Shown: one piece after another, positions 43,651 through 51,346 of the stretch
Layout: every line of letters starts with the position of its first letter
How positions within the stretch are numbered: position 1 is the first letter of the stretch
From: Clostridia bacterium
GTDB taxonomy: Bacteria > Bacillota > Clostridia > Christensenellales > CAG-138
Length of the DNA stretch: 64,000 bases
Direction of reading: 5' to 3'
Assembly (NCBI GenBank): GCA_017541305.1
Contig: JAFXZJ010000054.1
Coordinates: 44,309 to 108,308, forward strand
The notes under the pieces: model-generated
Database searches by the model: none
Seen by the model: the letters and a program-made list of their open reading frames with translations, nothing else
What the model was told of the DNA's origin: nothing
Made by a program: the position numbers and the translations under genes

Positions 43651-45239
43651 TTGCCCGCCTCCGTTTCAAGCCGGGTCATCAGAAGCCCGACCTCTTCCTT
43701 TGCCGCAGTCCTTCCGTCCACGATACCGCTGATCCTTCCGTCGCAGAGCACCATTATCCTGTCGCACAGCTCGAGCAGCACGTCAAGATCCTCTCCGACG
43801 AATATCACCGCCGTGCCCTTTGCCTTCTGCTCGTTCATAAGGCGGTAGATTATGTAAGAGGTGTTGATATCCAGGCCCCTGACCGCATACGCGCTCATGA
43901 GCAGCGAGGGATCGCCCGCGATCTCGCGGCCGACGAGCACCTTCTGCACGTTGCCTCCGGAAAGCTTTCGGACCGGGGTGAGCAGATCGGGCGTGACCAC
44001 CTCGAACTCCTCGACTATTTCCTCGGCCAGCTTGCGGGGCTTTTTCATATTCACGAACATGCCCGCGCCGTCGCGATAGGTGCGTATGAGCATATTGTCC
44101 GCTATATCCAGATCGCCCACGAGCCCCATGCCCAACCTGTCCTCGGGCACGAACGCCAGATGCACGCCGAGCTTTTTGATCTCCATGGGCGTTTTGCCTA
44201 TCAGCGAGGAGGTTTTGCCGTCCCTGTCGGTGAATATCACGGACGAGCCCGGAAGCGCGGACTGCAGGCCGGCGATGACCTCGAGCAGCTCCTTCTGACC
44301 GCTGCCGGCTATGCCCGCAACGCCCAGTATCTCGCCGCCCATGGCGGTGAAGGAAACGTCGTCGAGCTTCTTCACGCCGTCGGCGTCGATGACCGAGAGA
44401 TGCTCGACCTTTAAGCATTCGCGCACGTTATCGGGCTCGGGCCGATCTATATTGAGGCTGACCCTGTGCCCCACCATCATGTCGGTGAGCTGCTGCGGAT
44501 CGGTATCGGCGGTGTTCACGTCGCCGATGTATTTTCCCTTGCGCAGCACCGCCACCCTATCGGAAATATCCATCACCTCATGCAGCTTGTGGGTGATTAT
44601 GACGATCGATTTGCCGTCCTCCTTCATATTGCGCATAACGGAGAACAGCCTGCGGGTCTCCTGCGGGGTGAGCACCGCCGTGGGCTCGTCGAGTATCAGT
44701 ATGTCCGCGCCGCGGTAGAGCACCTTGATTATCTCAAGCGTCTGCTTTTCGGACACGGACATATCATACACCTTCTTGTCGGGATCGACGGTGAAGCCGT
44801 ATTTTTCGCATATCGAAGCGACCTCGCGCCTGACGTTTTTGAGGTTCAGGCGGAAGCTTTCGTTAAGACCGAGCACCACGTTTTCGGCGGCGGTAAGCAC
44901 GTCGACCAGCTTGAAATGCTGATGGATCATGCCGATGTGCAGATCGAGCGCGTCCTTGGGCGACTTGATGTGCACGGGCTGACCGTCGATCCTGATGCTG
45001 CCGCTGTCCGGAAAATAGATGCCGGAAAGCATGTTCATAAGGGTCGTTTTGCCGCTGCCGTTTTCGCCCAGCAGCGAGAGTATCTCGCCCTTATAGATCT
45101 TCATATCGATGCTGTCGTTGACAGGGACCGACCTGAAATATTTGGTTATCCCGATCATTTCGACGGCGGGAACGCGCCCGCCCCCGGACGCTTCCGTTGC
45201 TGCGGCCGTTTTTTCGGCCCGGGCCTTTATGTTTTCCAA
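43647..45239 (-). CDS. Nucleoside-type ABC importer, tandem ATPase
   Basis: A 530-residue protein with two ATPase domains. The first is complete (GENGSGKTT Walker A, LSV-type signature replaced by DMSVSEKQTLEI, ILDEPTAVLTPQE Walker B). The second has a degenerate Walker A (GIAGSGQKELLEV) but a signature-like LSGGNVQKVLVGRE. This asymmetric pair is usual for rhamnose/ribose/nucleoside importers. TTG at 45,239 is the probable start, because GAGGAGG lies just before it and the upstream in-frame ATG would place that site inside the gene. No substrate-binding lipoprotein gene adjoins the operon. Confidence 0.9.
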   Translation of the reverse strand: MENIKARAEKTAAATEASGGGRVPAVEMIGITKYFRSVPVNDSIDMKIYKGEILSLLGENGSGKTTLMNMLSGIYFPDSGSIRIDGQPVHIKSPKDALDLHIGMIHQHFKLVDVLTAAENVVLGLNESFRLNLKNVRREVASICEKYGFTVDPDKKVYDMSVSEKQTLEIIKVLYRGADILILDEPTAVLTPQETRRLFSVMRNMKEDGKSIVIITHKLHEVMDISDRVAVLRKGKYIGDVNTADTDPQQLTDMMVGHRVSLNIDRPEPDNVRECLKVEHLSVIDADGVKKLDDVSFTAMGGEILGVAGIAGSGQKELLEVIAGLQSALPGSSVIFTDRDGKTSSLIGKTPMEIKKLGVHLAFVPEDRLGMGLVGDLDIADNMLIRTYRDGAGMFVNMKKPRKLAEEIVEEFEVVTPDLLTPVRKLSGGNVQKVLVGREIAGDPSLLMSAYAVRGLDINTSYIIYRLMNEQKAKGTAVIFVGEDLDVLLELCDRIMVLCDGRISGIVDGRTAAKEEVGLLMTRLETEAGK

Positions 45240-45289
45240 GAGCTTCCCCCTCCTCACAGTCATTTTGCGAAACCTTAAAACACTGTAAA

Positions 45290-45318
45290 ATTATATCGCA
45301 TTCCGGCCCTTTTGTCTA
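45290..45318 (-). promoter_or_regulatory. Promoter of the nucleoside importer operon
   Basis: Minus strand TAGACA, 17-base spacer, TATAAT. Confidence 0.8.
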
Positions 45319-45370
45319 TACGGATGAACAGTAAAAAGCGGAACTCACACATATTATTTCAACATTTGTT

Positions 45371-45399
45371 TTGCCATTTGCGGGCAAGTATGCTATAAT
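45371..45399 (+). promoter_or_regulatory. Promoter of the AEC transporter gene
   Basis: TTGCCA, 17-base spacer, TATAAT with extended TGC before the -10. Confidence 0.8.
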
Positions 45400-45432
45400 C
45401 ATTGGGAATTCGTCCGAACAGGGGCATTAAGA

Positions 45433-46467
45433 ATGATATCCACTCTGTTACAATCCCTTGCCGCGGTGGCAATAGTCATGTGCATAGTGGCGGTGGGCTA
45501 TCTTTTCGCCGCCAAGGGCTTTATAAAGCGCGAGCACAAGGGCCTTATGACCAAGCTTATAATAAACGCCGGCATGCCGGCGCTTGTTATGAGCAATATA
45601 CTGGGCTCGCTCGATCTGGATTCGATGGGCGATCCGCTGGTGCTGATAGGCATACCCGTGCTTTCGATGGCCTCCACCCTGCTCATCGGTATAATACTTT
45701 CAAAGCTCATCAAGCCCTTGCCCGTCAGGCGCGGCGGCTTTATAGTGATGTGCGCTTTTTCGAACTCGATATTCGTGGGGCTGCCCATGAACACGGGGCT
45801 TTTCGGCGACGCGGCGATACCCTATGTGATGATATTCTATATGGTGAACACCACCTTTTTCTGGACGGTGGGCAATTACCTGATAAACAAAAGCGGCGAG
45901 GCGGGCCGCGGGCAGACGGCAAAGCCCGGCCTTGGCAAAAGCTTAAAAAAGCTCCTGTCTCCGCCTCTTATCGCGCTTATGATCGCCATACCCCTGCTGG
46001 TGCTGGAATATTTTTTGAAGAAGGACGCCTCGTTCATGCAGAGCTTTACCGCATGGGGCGGGCACCGTTACGTCACGCTGGTGCAGAGCTCGTTCATCAA
46101 GATGTGCGGCTATGTGGGCAATATAGTCACCCCGCTCGCACTGCTCTATATAGGCTCCGCGCTGCACGAATACGGCTTCAAGTCCTTAAAGCCCGATAAG
46201 GATATGTGGGCCGCCATTGCCGTGCGCTTCATAGCCGCGCCCGCTATAATGCTGCTGCTGTGCAAGCTGCTGGGCGTGAACGGCGTCGGCTCCGGAGTAT
46301 TCGTGGTGGAGGCCGCAATGCCCGTGATGACTCAGGCCGTGGTGCTTGCCGCCTCGTGCGATGCGGACGAGAGCTTCGTTGCCGCGGGCATGTGCCTGAC
46401 CACCATAGGCTGCTTCGTGCTGGTGCCCGTGCTGATGCTGATAATGAAGGCCATGGGCCTTGTATAA
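45433..46467 (+). CDS. AEC-family (auxin efflux carrier-like) transporter
   Basis: A 344-residue membrane protein with about ten helices in two five-helix halves. The N-terminal half includes GYLFAAKGFIKREHKGLMTKL and NAGMPALVMSNIL, the second FVVEAAMPVMTQAVVLAASC, both characteristic of AEC carriers that move organic acids or similar anions. The ribosome site is weak (AGGGGC). Substrate unknown. gltX follows after 33 bases. Confidence 0.87.
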   Translation: MISTLLQSLAAVAIVMCIVAVGYLFAAKGFIKREHKGLMTKLIINAGMPALVMSNILGSLDLDSMGDPLVLIGIPVLSMASTLLIGIILSKLIKPLPVRRGGFIVMCAFSNSIFVGLPMNTGLFGDAAIPYVMIFYMVNTTFFWTVGNYLINKSGEAGRGQTAKPGLGKSLKKLLSPPLIALMIAIPLLVLEYFLKKDASFMQSFTAWGGHRYVTLVQSSFIKMCGYVGNIVTPLALLYIGSALHEYGFKSLKPDKDMWAAIAVRFIAAPAIMLLLCKLLGVNGVGSGVFVVEAAMPVMTQAVVLAASCDADESFVAAGMCLTTIGCFVLVPVLMLIMKAMGLV

Positions 46468-46500
46468 ACGAATTATTGTATCTTTGAAAGGATCTTTTAT

Positions 46501-47961
46501 ATGAAAGTTAGGACTCGTTTTGCACCCTCGCCTACGGGCTTTATGCACGTGGGTAATCTGCGCACCGCGCTTTATGCCTGGCTTTGGGCCAAGAAGAACG
46601 ACGGCGTGTTCATGCTGCGCATAGAGGACACCGATCAGGCCCGCTTTGTTGAGGGCGCCGAGGAAATGGTCTATAAGACCCTGCGCACCGCCGGCCTTAC
46701 CTGGGACGAGGGCCCCGACGTGGGCGGCGATTACGGCCCCTACGTGCAGTCCCAGCGCAAGGATATGTATCTGCCCTATGCGAAGCAGCTTGTGGAATCG
46801 GGCCACGCCTATTACTGCTTCTGCACTAAGGAGGAGCTTGACGAGCGCAGAGCGGCGGTGGAGGCCGAGGGCGGCACGTTCAAATACGACAAGCACTGCC
46901 TGAACATGCCCAAGGAGGAGGTCGAAAGGCGCCTTGCCGCGGGCGAGCCCTACGTCATCCGCCAGAACGTTCCCACGGAGGGCAAGGCGGATTTTGACGA
47001 CGCGATATTCGGACATATCGAGGTCGACTGCTCGGAGCTTGACGATATGATACTCATCAAGGCCGACGGCATGCCCACCTATAATTTCGCCAACGTGATC
47101 GACGATCACACAATGGGCATAACGCACGTGCTGCGCGGCATGGAATACCTTTCCTCCACGCCCAAATACAATCTGCTTTATGACGCGTTCGGCTGGGAAA
47201 AGCCCACCTACGTGCATCTGACCACCATAATGCGCGACGCGACCCACAAGCTTTCCAAGCGCGACGGCGACGCGACCTTTGAGGATCTTGTGAACCTGGG
47301 CTATCTGCCCGAGGCGATAATCAATTATCTTGCCCTTGTCGGCTGGAGCCCCGGAGACGAGCGCGAGTTCTTCACGCTGGACGAGCTTCGCCGCGCGTTC
47401 TCGCTTGAGGGGCTTTCCAAATCCCCTGCGATCTTCGATCATAACAAGCTTCGCTGGATGAACGCCGAATACATCCGCCGCATGGACGGCAGGGCATACT
47501 TTGAAAAGGCGCTGCCGTGGCTCAATAAGGCGGGCGTGGGTGAAATTGCCTCCAAGCCCGAGAACGAGGATATCCTGATACGCATACTGCAGCCGAGGAC
47601 GGAGATCTTTTCGGATATCGCCAACGTAGTCGATTTCCTCGCAAAGCTTGACGAGGATTACTCTTTGGAGCTTTTCACCAACAAGAAGTCCAAGACGAAC
47701 CCCGAGGTGTCAAAGGCCGTGCTCGAAGCCGTTATACCCATGCTCGAGAGCCTTCCCGAATGGAACGAGACCGCTCTGCACGACGCGCTGATAGGCTATG
47801 CCGAGGCGAACGGCATGAAGAACGGCACGCTGCTCTGGCCGGTGCGCATCGCCATGAGCGGACGCACAGTGACCCCCGGCGGCGCGATAGAGATCGCCGC
47901 TCTGCTCGGGCGGGACGAGGCCCTGAGAAGACTGAAGCTGGGGCTTGAAAAGCTCGGATAA
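46501..47961 (+). CDS. gltX: Glutamate--tRNA ligase
   Basis: A 486-residue class I aminoacyl-tRNA synthetase. The HIGH motif appears as HVGN (His16) within FAPSPTGFMHVGNLRTAL, and the KMSKS motif as KLSKR (Lys250). Length and IEDTDQARFVEGAEE match bacterial GluRS. Charges tRNA-Glu (and tRNA-Gln if an amidotransferase is present). AAAGGAT precedes the ATG; a terminator follows. Confidence 0.96.
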   Translation: MKVRTRFAPSPTGFMHVGNLRTALYAWLWAKKNDGVFMLRIEDTDQARFVEGAEEMVYKTLRTAGLTWDEGPDVGGDYGPYVQSQRKDMYLPYAKQLVESGHAYYCFCTKEELDERRAAVEAEGGTFKYDKHCLNMPKEEVERRLAAGEPYVIRQNVPTEGKADFDDAIFGHIEVDCSELDDMILIKADGMPTYNFANVIDDHTMGITHVLRGMEYLSSTPKYNLLYDAFGWEKPTYVHLTTIMRDATHKLSKRDGDATFEDLVNLGYLPEAIINYLALVGWSPGDEREFFTLDELRRAFSLEGLSKSPAIFDHNKLRWMNAEYIRRMDGRAYFEKALPWLNKAGVGEIASKPENEDILIRILQPRTEIFSDIANVVDFLAKLDEDYSLELFTNKKSKTNPEVSKAVLEAVIPMLESLPEWNETALHDALIGYAEANGMKNGTLLWPVRIAMSGRTVTPGGAIEIAALLGRDEALRRLKLGLEKLG

Positions 47962-47977
47962 CTTAAGCTTTATTTCA

Positions 47978-48027
47978 AAAGAGGCCGCTGCCCGCGGTAT
48001 CCCGCAGGCGGTAGCCTCTTTGTTTTA
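47978..48027 (+). terminator. Terminator after gltX
   Basis: AAAGAGGC-CGCTGCC pairs with GGCGGTA-GCCTCTTT with small bulges, followed by TGTTTTATT. Confidence 0.85.
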
Positions 48028-48054
48028 TTCGTGCGTTTTATTTTTGCGTTTTAT

Positions 48055-48522
48055 TCAATACGGCTTTTCGCCCGTTGCGTATTCGCCCGCCCTGTCAGCC
48101 CAGTTTTCGGGATAGCGGTCGGTGTAGGAAACGCCCCTTGTGACGTATCGCTCGTTACGCCTTGAATACCGTTTGGACCACAGCACCGAGGGCAGCCCCA
48201 CCGCGGGCAGATAGAAGGGGCCTATTATGAGCGACTGCACGGTGTGCCCGTATTCGTGCACGACGAGCCTCTTTTGCGCGCTTTCGGGCCAGCCCTCGGG
48301 CATGAATATGAACATGCCAAGCGAGAACCCATAGCGGTTGGACATGAAGTTTACGGGCTTATAAAGCGTGACGAGCGCGCCGTGATAGCGGAAGCGCCTG
48401 CCCTTGAGCACAAGCGCGGCGAGCGCGCCGAAAAGATTCTGCGGCAGGCCCCAGGTCCACTGCAGAGCATAGAACAGCACGGTTCGGATCGGCTTGGGTA
48501 TTATTTGAAACGCTTTCTTCAT
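48055..48522 (-). CDS. Small HEYGH-motif protein, probably translated from a leaderless mRNA
   Basis: A 155-residue protein with hydrophobic N-terminal segments (about 12-42) and a zinc-protease-like HEYGH motif (His89, Glu90, His93), followed by TVQSLIIGPFYLPAVGLPS and a C-terminal ENWADRAGEY where Glu139 or Glu147 could be the third ligand. It resembles conserved Gram-positive proteins of unknown function; peptidase activity is only suggested. There is no Shine-Dalgarno sequence, and the -10 hexamer ends 7 bases before the ATG. Confidence 0.75.
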   Translation of the reverse strand: MKKAFQIIPKPIRTVLFYALQWTWGLPQNLFGALAALVLKGRRFRYHGALVTLYKPVNFMSNRYGFSLGMFIFMPEGWPESAQKRLVVHEYGHTVQSLIIGPFYLPAVGLPSVLWSKRYSRRNERYVTRGVSYTDRYPENWADRAGEYATGEKPY

Positions 48523-48529
48523 GCTCAAT

Positions 48530-48558
48530 ATTATATGTTTTTCGCCCGAGCATGTCAA
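48530..48558 (-). promoter_or_regulatory. Consensus promoter abutting the 48,522 start codon
   Basis: Minus strand TTGACA, 17-base spacer, TATAAT, perfect on all three counts. The ATG begins 8 bases after the last base of the -10, i.e. at the expected transcription start. Confidence 0.85.
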
Positions 48559-48608
48559 TAAAGCGGAGGCGGCTTTGTAAAATCTGTGTAATTTTTACGC
48601 CGGCGGTA

Positions 48609-48635
48609 TTGAAATCACGCGGGGGCCGATATAAT
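48609..48635 (+). promoter_or_regulatory. Possible promoter of the 48,667 gene
   Basis: TATAAT at 48,630 with TTGAAA 15 bases upstream; the short spacer weakens the call. Confidence 0.4.
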
Positions 48636-48666
48636 ATTAGGCAAAAGAAACCAAGAAGGTGTTTAT

Positions 48667-49107
48667 ATGCGATTCAGCGAAAGAATAAAGCAATTTCTCG
48701 TAGGGCGCTACGGCGGCGACAGCCTTAACACGGTTTTGAGCGTGATATCGCTCATAAGCTTCTTTGCGGGCATGCTTGTAAGGTCGCTTTCAAAGGAAAG
48801 CGTTGCGGGGACCGTGATCGGATGGGTGCTCTACCTTGCGGCGATGGGCCTGCTGGGGCTGACCGTTTTCAGGACCTTCAGCAAGAACCTGACCGCTCGC
48901 CGCGTCGAATATGAATGGTACCGCAGCCACATACTCGTTCCCATAACAAGGAAACGCAATGAGGCAAGGACGAAGCGCGCGCAGGCCGCCACGCACAAGT
49001 TCTTCAAATGCCCCGGCTGCGGCCAGACCGTGCGCGTGCCCAAGGGCAAGGGTAAGATACGCATCACCTGCCCCAAATGCGGCAAGGTGTTCGTCAAAAA
49101 AACATAA
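48667..49107 (+). CDS. Membrane protein with C-terminal zinc ribbon
   Basis: 146 residues: two transmembrane helices (about 21-39 and 49-67), a basic linker, and a zinc ribbon made by Cys115/Cys118 and Cys135/Cys138 (CPGCGQTVRVPKGKGK ... CPKCGK). Similar two-helix/zinc-ribbon proteins are widespread in Clostridia; function unknown. AAGAAGGTG precedes the ATG. Confidence 0.75.
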   Translation: MRFSERIKQFLVGRYGGDSLNTVLSVISLISFFAGMLVRSLSKESVAGTVIGWVLYLAAMGLLGLTVFRTFSKNLTARRVEYEWYRSHILVPITRKRNEARTKRAQAATHKFFKCPGCGQTVRVPKGKGKIRITCPKCGKVFVKKT

Positions 49108-49267
49108 GCGATATAAAGAAAAAAGGGAGTGCGAAGAGCTGCTTTGTAAAGGGTGTTTTTCAAACACTACTTTAAGATTGATTGCGATATGATCTTTCTG
49201 CGATGAATTAGGACGATAGCAGCGATCGGAAAGGAGCTTTTTTCTCGGCAGGTATAACGAAACGACT

Positions 49268-49357
49268 TGTCATCCTGAGGAACGAAGTGACGAAGGATCT
49301 CAGAACGGGGAAGCAATCAAGCGTTCAGAGATTCTTCGCCTTCGGCTCAGAATGACA
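49268..49357. repeat. 90-bp imperfect inverted repeat (small non-autonomous element)
   Basis: One arm begins TGTCATCCTGAGG and runs through CGAAGGATCTC; the other reads GAGATTCTTCGCC and ends CTCAGAATGACA. The arms pair imperfectly over about 30 bases. This 'GTCATCCTGAG...CTCAGAATGAC' motif is a known widespread bacterial intergenic repeat. It is followed by TGTTTTTT, so it may also act as a terminator for the 48,667 gene. Confidence 0.8.
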
Positions 49358-49512
49358 TGTTTTTTATAAGGGCGCACTTACTCACCACCTTGCGGCGGTG
49401 ATACCCGTCTTTGTCGGGATATGCGCTTTCTGCTGTCACCTTCTTTTTTCAGTCAACTGGAAAGTGTAGCGTGAACTTAACGAGAACGGGGTCAGGGGCG
49501 TCCCTTGAAGCA

Positions 49513-49545
49513 AAAAGCCGAGGCGATTCAACCTCGGCTTTTGAC
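49513..49545. terminator. Perfect 11-bp hairpin, terminator-like
   Basis: AAAAGCCGAGG pairs with CCTCGGCTTTT around an 8-base loop; A-tract and T-tract on opposite sides allow use from both strands. Confidence 0.75.
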
Positions 49546-49704
49546 ATCTGTCCGAACAAATGTCCTGCTTGCTAAACTGTGCGACAAAGGAACTTCTTTG
49601 ATAAATTCTCTACAAATGTGGGATTATATCTTCTTCACTAAAGGACTTGCCGAGAAAGGGACATCTCTAGAGAAACCTCTGAGTCTATCCATCTGATGTA
49701 GGAA

Positions 49705-49748
49705 AATAGGTGCGATCCGCAATTTGGCGATTGCTAGTCGCACCTATT
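49705..49748. terminator. 11-bp hairpin upstream of the low-GC orphan's 3' end
   Basis: AATAGGTGCGA pairs with TCGCACCTATT around a 22-base loop. Positioned to end minus-strand transcription of the 49,815 gene. Confidence 0.6.
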
Positions 49749-49814
49749 CTGTAACTGCACATCAAGTTTGCCAACACAGAAGAACCGTACCCTTGTGTTC
49801 TGATCCCTTTTTAA

Positions 49815-50462
49815 TCAAATAATTTCAAAATTGAGAGTTTTTTTCACATAAAAGCATTGCAGATCTATTTTTGCTTGGTCTGAGATTCGAATGTGCGGAT
49901 TATACTCTTTGCTGTTGTTTTTTATTTTCAACGGAACTGTGATACTCCGTATCCGGTTTTTAAGTTCACTCCACGTTTCATAATCATCTAACATATCTGC
50001 TTTTTGCTCTTCCCCACTTTCGCAAAAACGGATCTTTGTGGGAAATCGAATCACTAAACCAATTGTATTTTCAGGAAACTGAGAAAGAGACCATCCTTTT
50101 GTTAGCGGTGCATCGCCGTAAGGAATGACACAGAACGGCCCCATCGTTACACATGGCTGTATAAAATCGGGTATAGAAAGAAGCGTACCAGGTTTATAAA
50201 CTATATTATTCAAATGTCTTGTAATTCCTATTTCGATTTCGAACAAATTGTAGTTTGCTTTCCATTCTGCTCTTTGACCGGAGCTAAGGAAACGGTACAG
50301 GTTTTCATACGAACGGATGTAATCTTTGAAGCTATTCTCTGAATAATCTCTCTTAACGCCGGTATTTGTAATAACAAGGTGAAACCCAGACAATACTTTC
50401 TCAAGCTCAAATGGGGTAACCAAAAACCATATTTTATTCATTGTCGACTCGATATATTTCAT
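49815..50462 (-). CDS. Low-GC orphan protein
   Basis: A 215-residue protein with no recognisable domain: MNKIWFLVTPFELEKVLSGF near the start, FEIEIGITRHLNNIVYKPGT, FCVIPYGDAPLTKGWS, and a Lys/Asn-rich end. It looks soluble and beta-rich. The start at 50,462 follows TTGAGGGAG; a longer in-frame extension has no coding character. Base composition is far more AT-rich than the surrounding genes, so horizontal acquisition is likely. Nothing nearby suggests a function. Confidence 0.65.
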   Translation of the reverse strand: MKYIESTMNKIWFLVTPFELEKVLSGFHLVITNTGVKRDYSENSFKDYIRSYENLYRFLSSGQRAEWKANYNLFEIEIGITRHLNNIVYKPGTLLSIPDFIQPCVTMGPFCVIPYGDAPLTKGWSLSQFPENTIGLVIRFPTKIRFCESGEEQKADMLDDYETWSELKNRIRSITVPLKIKNNSKEYNPHIRISDQAKIDLQCFYVKKTLNFEII

Positions 50463-50622
50463 GGATTCTCCCTCAATCTGTTGATGTATTATATTGTATG
50501 TTATTATATCATCAATACCAAAAGGAAGCAATGAAAAAGCACAGCCGATCGAAAACCGTCTGTGTTTTTGAAATACCCCTTGACAAACCTCCTCCGAGCT
50601 CCCTTTTTTCGTTATCTTTCCG

Positions 50623-51318
50623 TCAAAGATCCCCGGCTGCGATACGTGCCGAAAGCTCGTCATACGCCTTCTTATCCGCCTCCTGCCAGGAAAGGCCGCT
50701 TTGGCGGTAGCGCGAGGCCAGCGGCTCGAGGTACGAATAGATGCCCTCGTGTATATCGGGCTGCGAATAGGCGGTTATCACCATGCGCTGCTTGTCGACC
50801 GTGATAACGAAATCGATCCCGCCGCCCGAGATATTGGGATCGGCCCATTCGATTTGCGGCTCGGCGTGCACCCTGACCGTGACGGCGGTCTCGGTCTCAT
50901 TCAGGACCTGCGCAGCGTCCGCCTTGCAGGGGCCGGCGGATATGATCCGCTCGGCGCTTCCGAGCTTATCCATTTCTATCTCGAGAAGGTTTGCATAATA
51001 GAACAGATCGGTATCCTCGTTCATTTCCATTACGTCCGAAAAATCGGCCTGCTCGAGCGCGATACGGCCGGTAATGCGGCGAAGCTCCAGCTCGGAAGCA
51101 AGCCATTCGACCGTGACCGGCGCGGGCGCCTCGGCAGGCGCCTCGGTAGGCGCGGCGGTCTCGGCCGGAACGGGGGACGGGGCCTCCGTAGGCGCGGCGG
51201 TATCGGTCGGAAGAGCCGCGATATCGGTATTTGCTGCCGCGGCGTCCTCCGGGATCTGCCCTTTGCAGGACAGCGCAAAGCACACCGCAAGTATTATAAC
51301 GCAAAGCGATCGTTTCAT
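50623..51318 (-). CDS. Lipoprotein with Pro/Ala/Thr-rich spacer
   Basis: A 231-residue lipoprotein (lipobox FALSC, Cys18). Residues 25-68 are a low-complexity spacer of repeated APTEAP/PAE units, probably spanning the cell wall. The C-terminal ~160 residues are a mixed alpha/beta domain (ITGRIALEQADFSDVM, GGGIDFVITVDKQRMVITA) of unknown family. Third gene behind two propeller-like genes (28-base gap), so probably the same transcript. Confidence 0.7.
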   Translation of the reverse strand: MKRSLCVIILAVCFALSCKGQIPEDAAAANTDIAALPTDTAAPTEAPSPVPAETAAPTEAPAEAPAPVTVEWLASELELRRITGRIALEQADFSDVMEMNEDTDLFYYANLLEIEMDKLGSAERIISAGPCKADAAQVLNETETAVTVRVHAEPQIEWADPNISGGGIDFVITVDKQRMVITAYSQPDIHEGIYSYLEPLASRYRQSGLSWQEADKKAYDELSARIAAGDL

Positions 51319-51346
51319 ATCCTTATCCTCTCTGCCCCCCGTTCGT

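Larger units (their letters stand above)
49358..49814. other. Intergenic stretch, AT-rich, no convincing gene
   Basis: A 63-codon TTG frame at 49,505-49,696 spans a perfect terminator hairpin and lacks a ribosome site, so it is not called. Contents seen: a GC-rich stub to about 49,500, two hairpins (separate entries) and otherwise AT-rich sequence. Confidence 0.5.

Noticed and set aside
49505-49696. Possible 63-residue ORF
   Set aside because: Begins at TTG inside a terminator hairpin, has no ribosome site and no recognisable sequence features.
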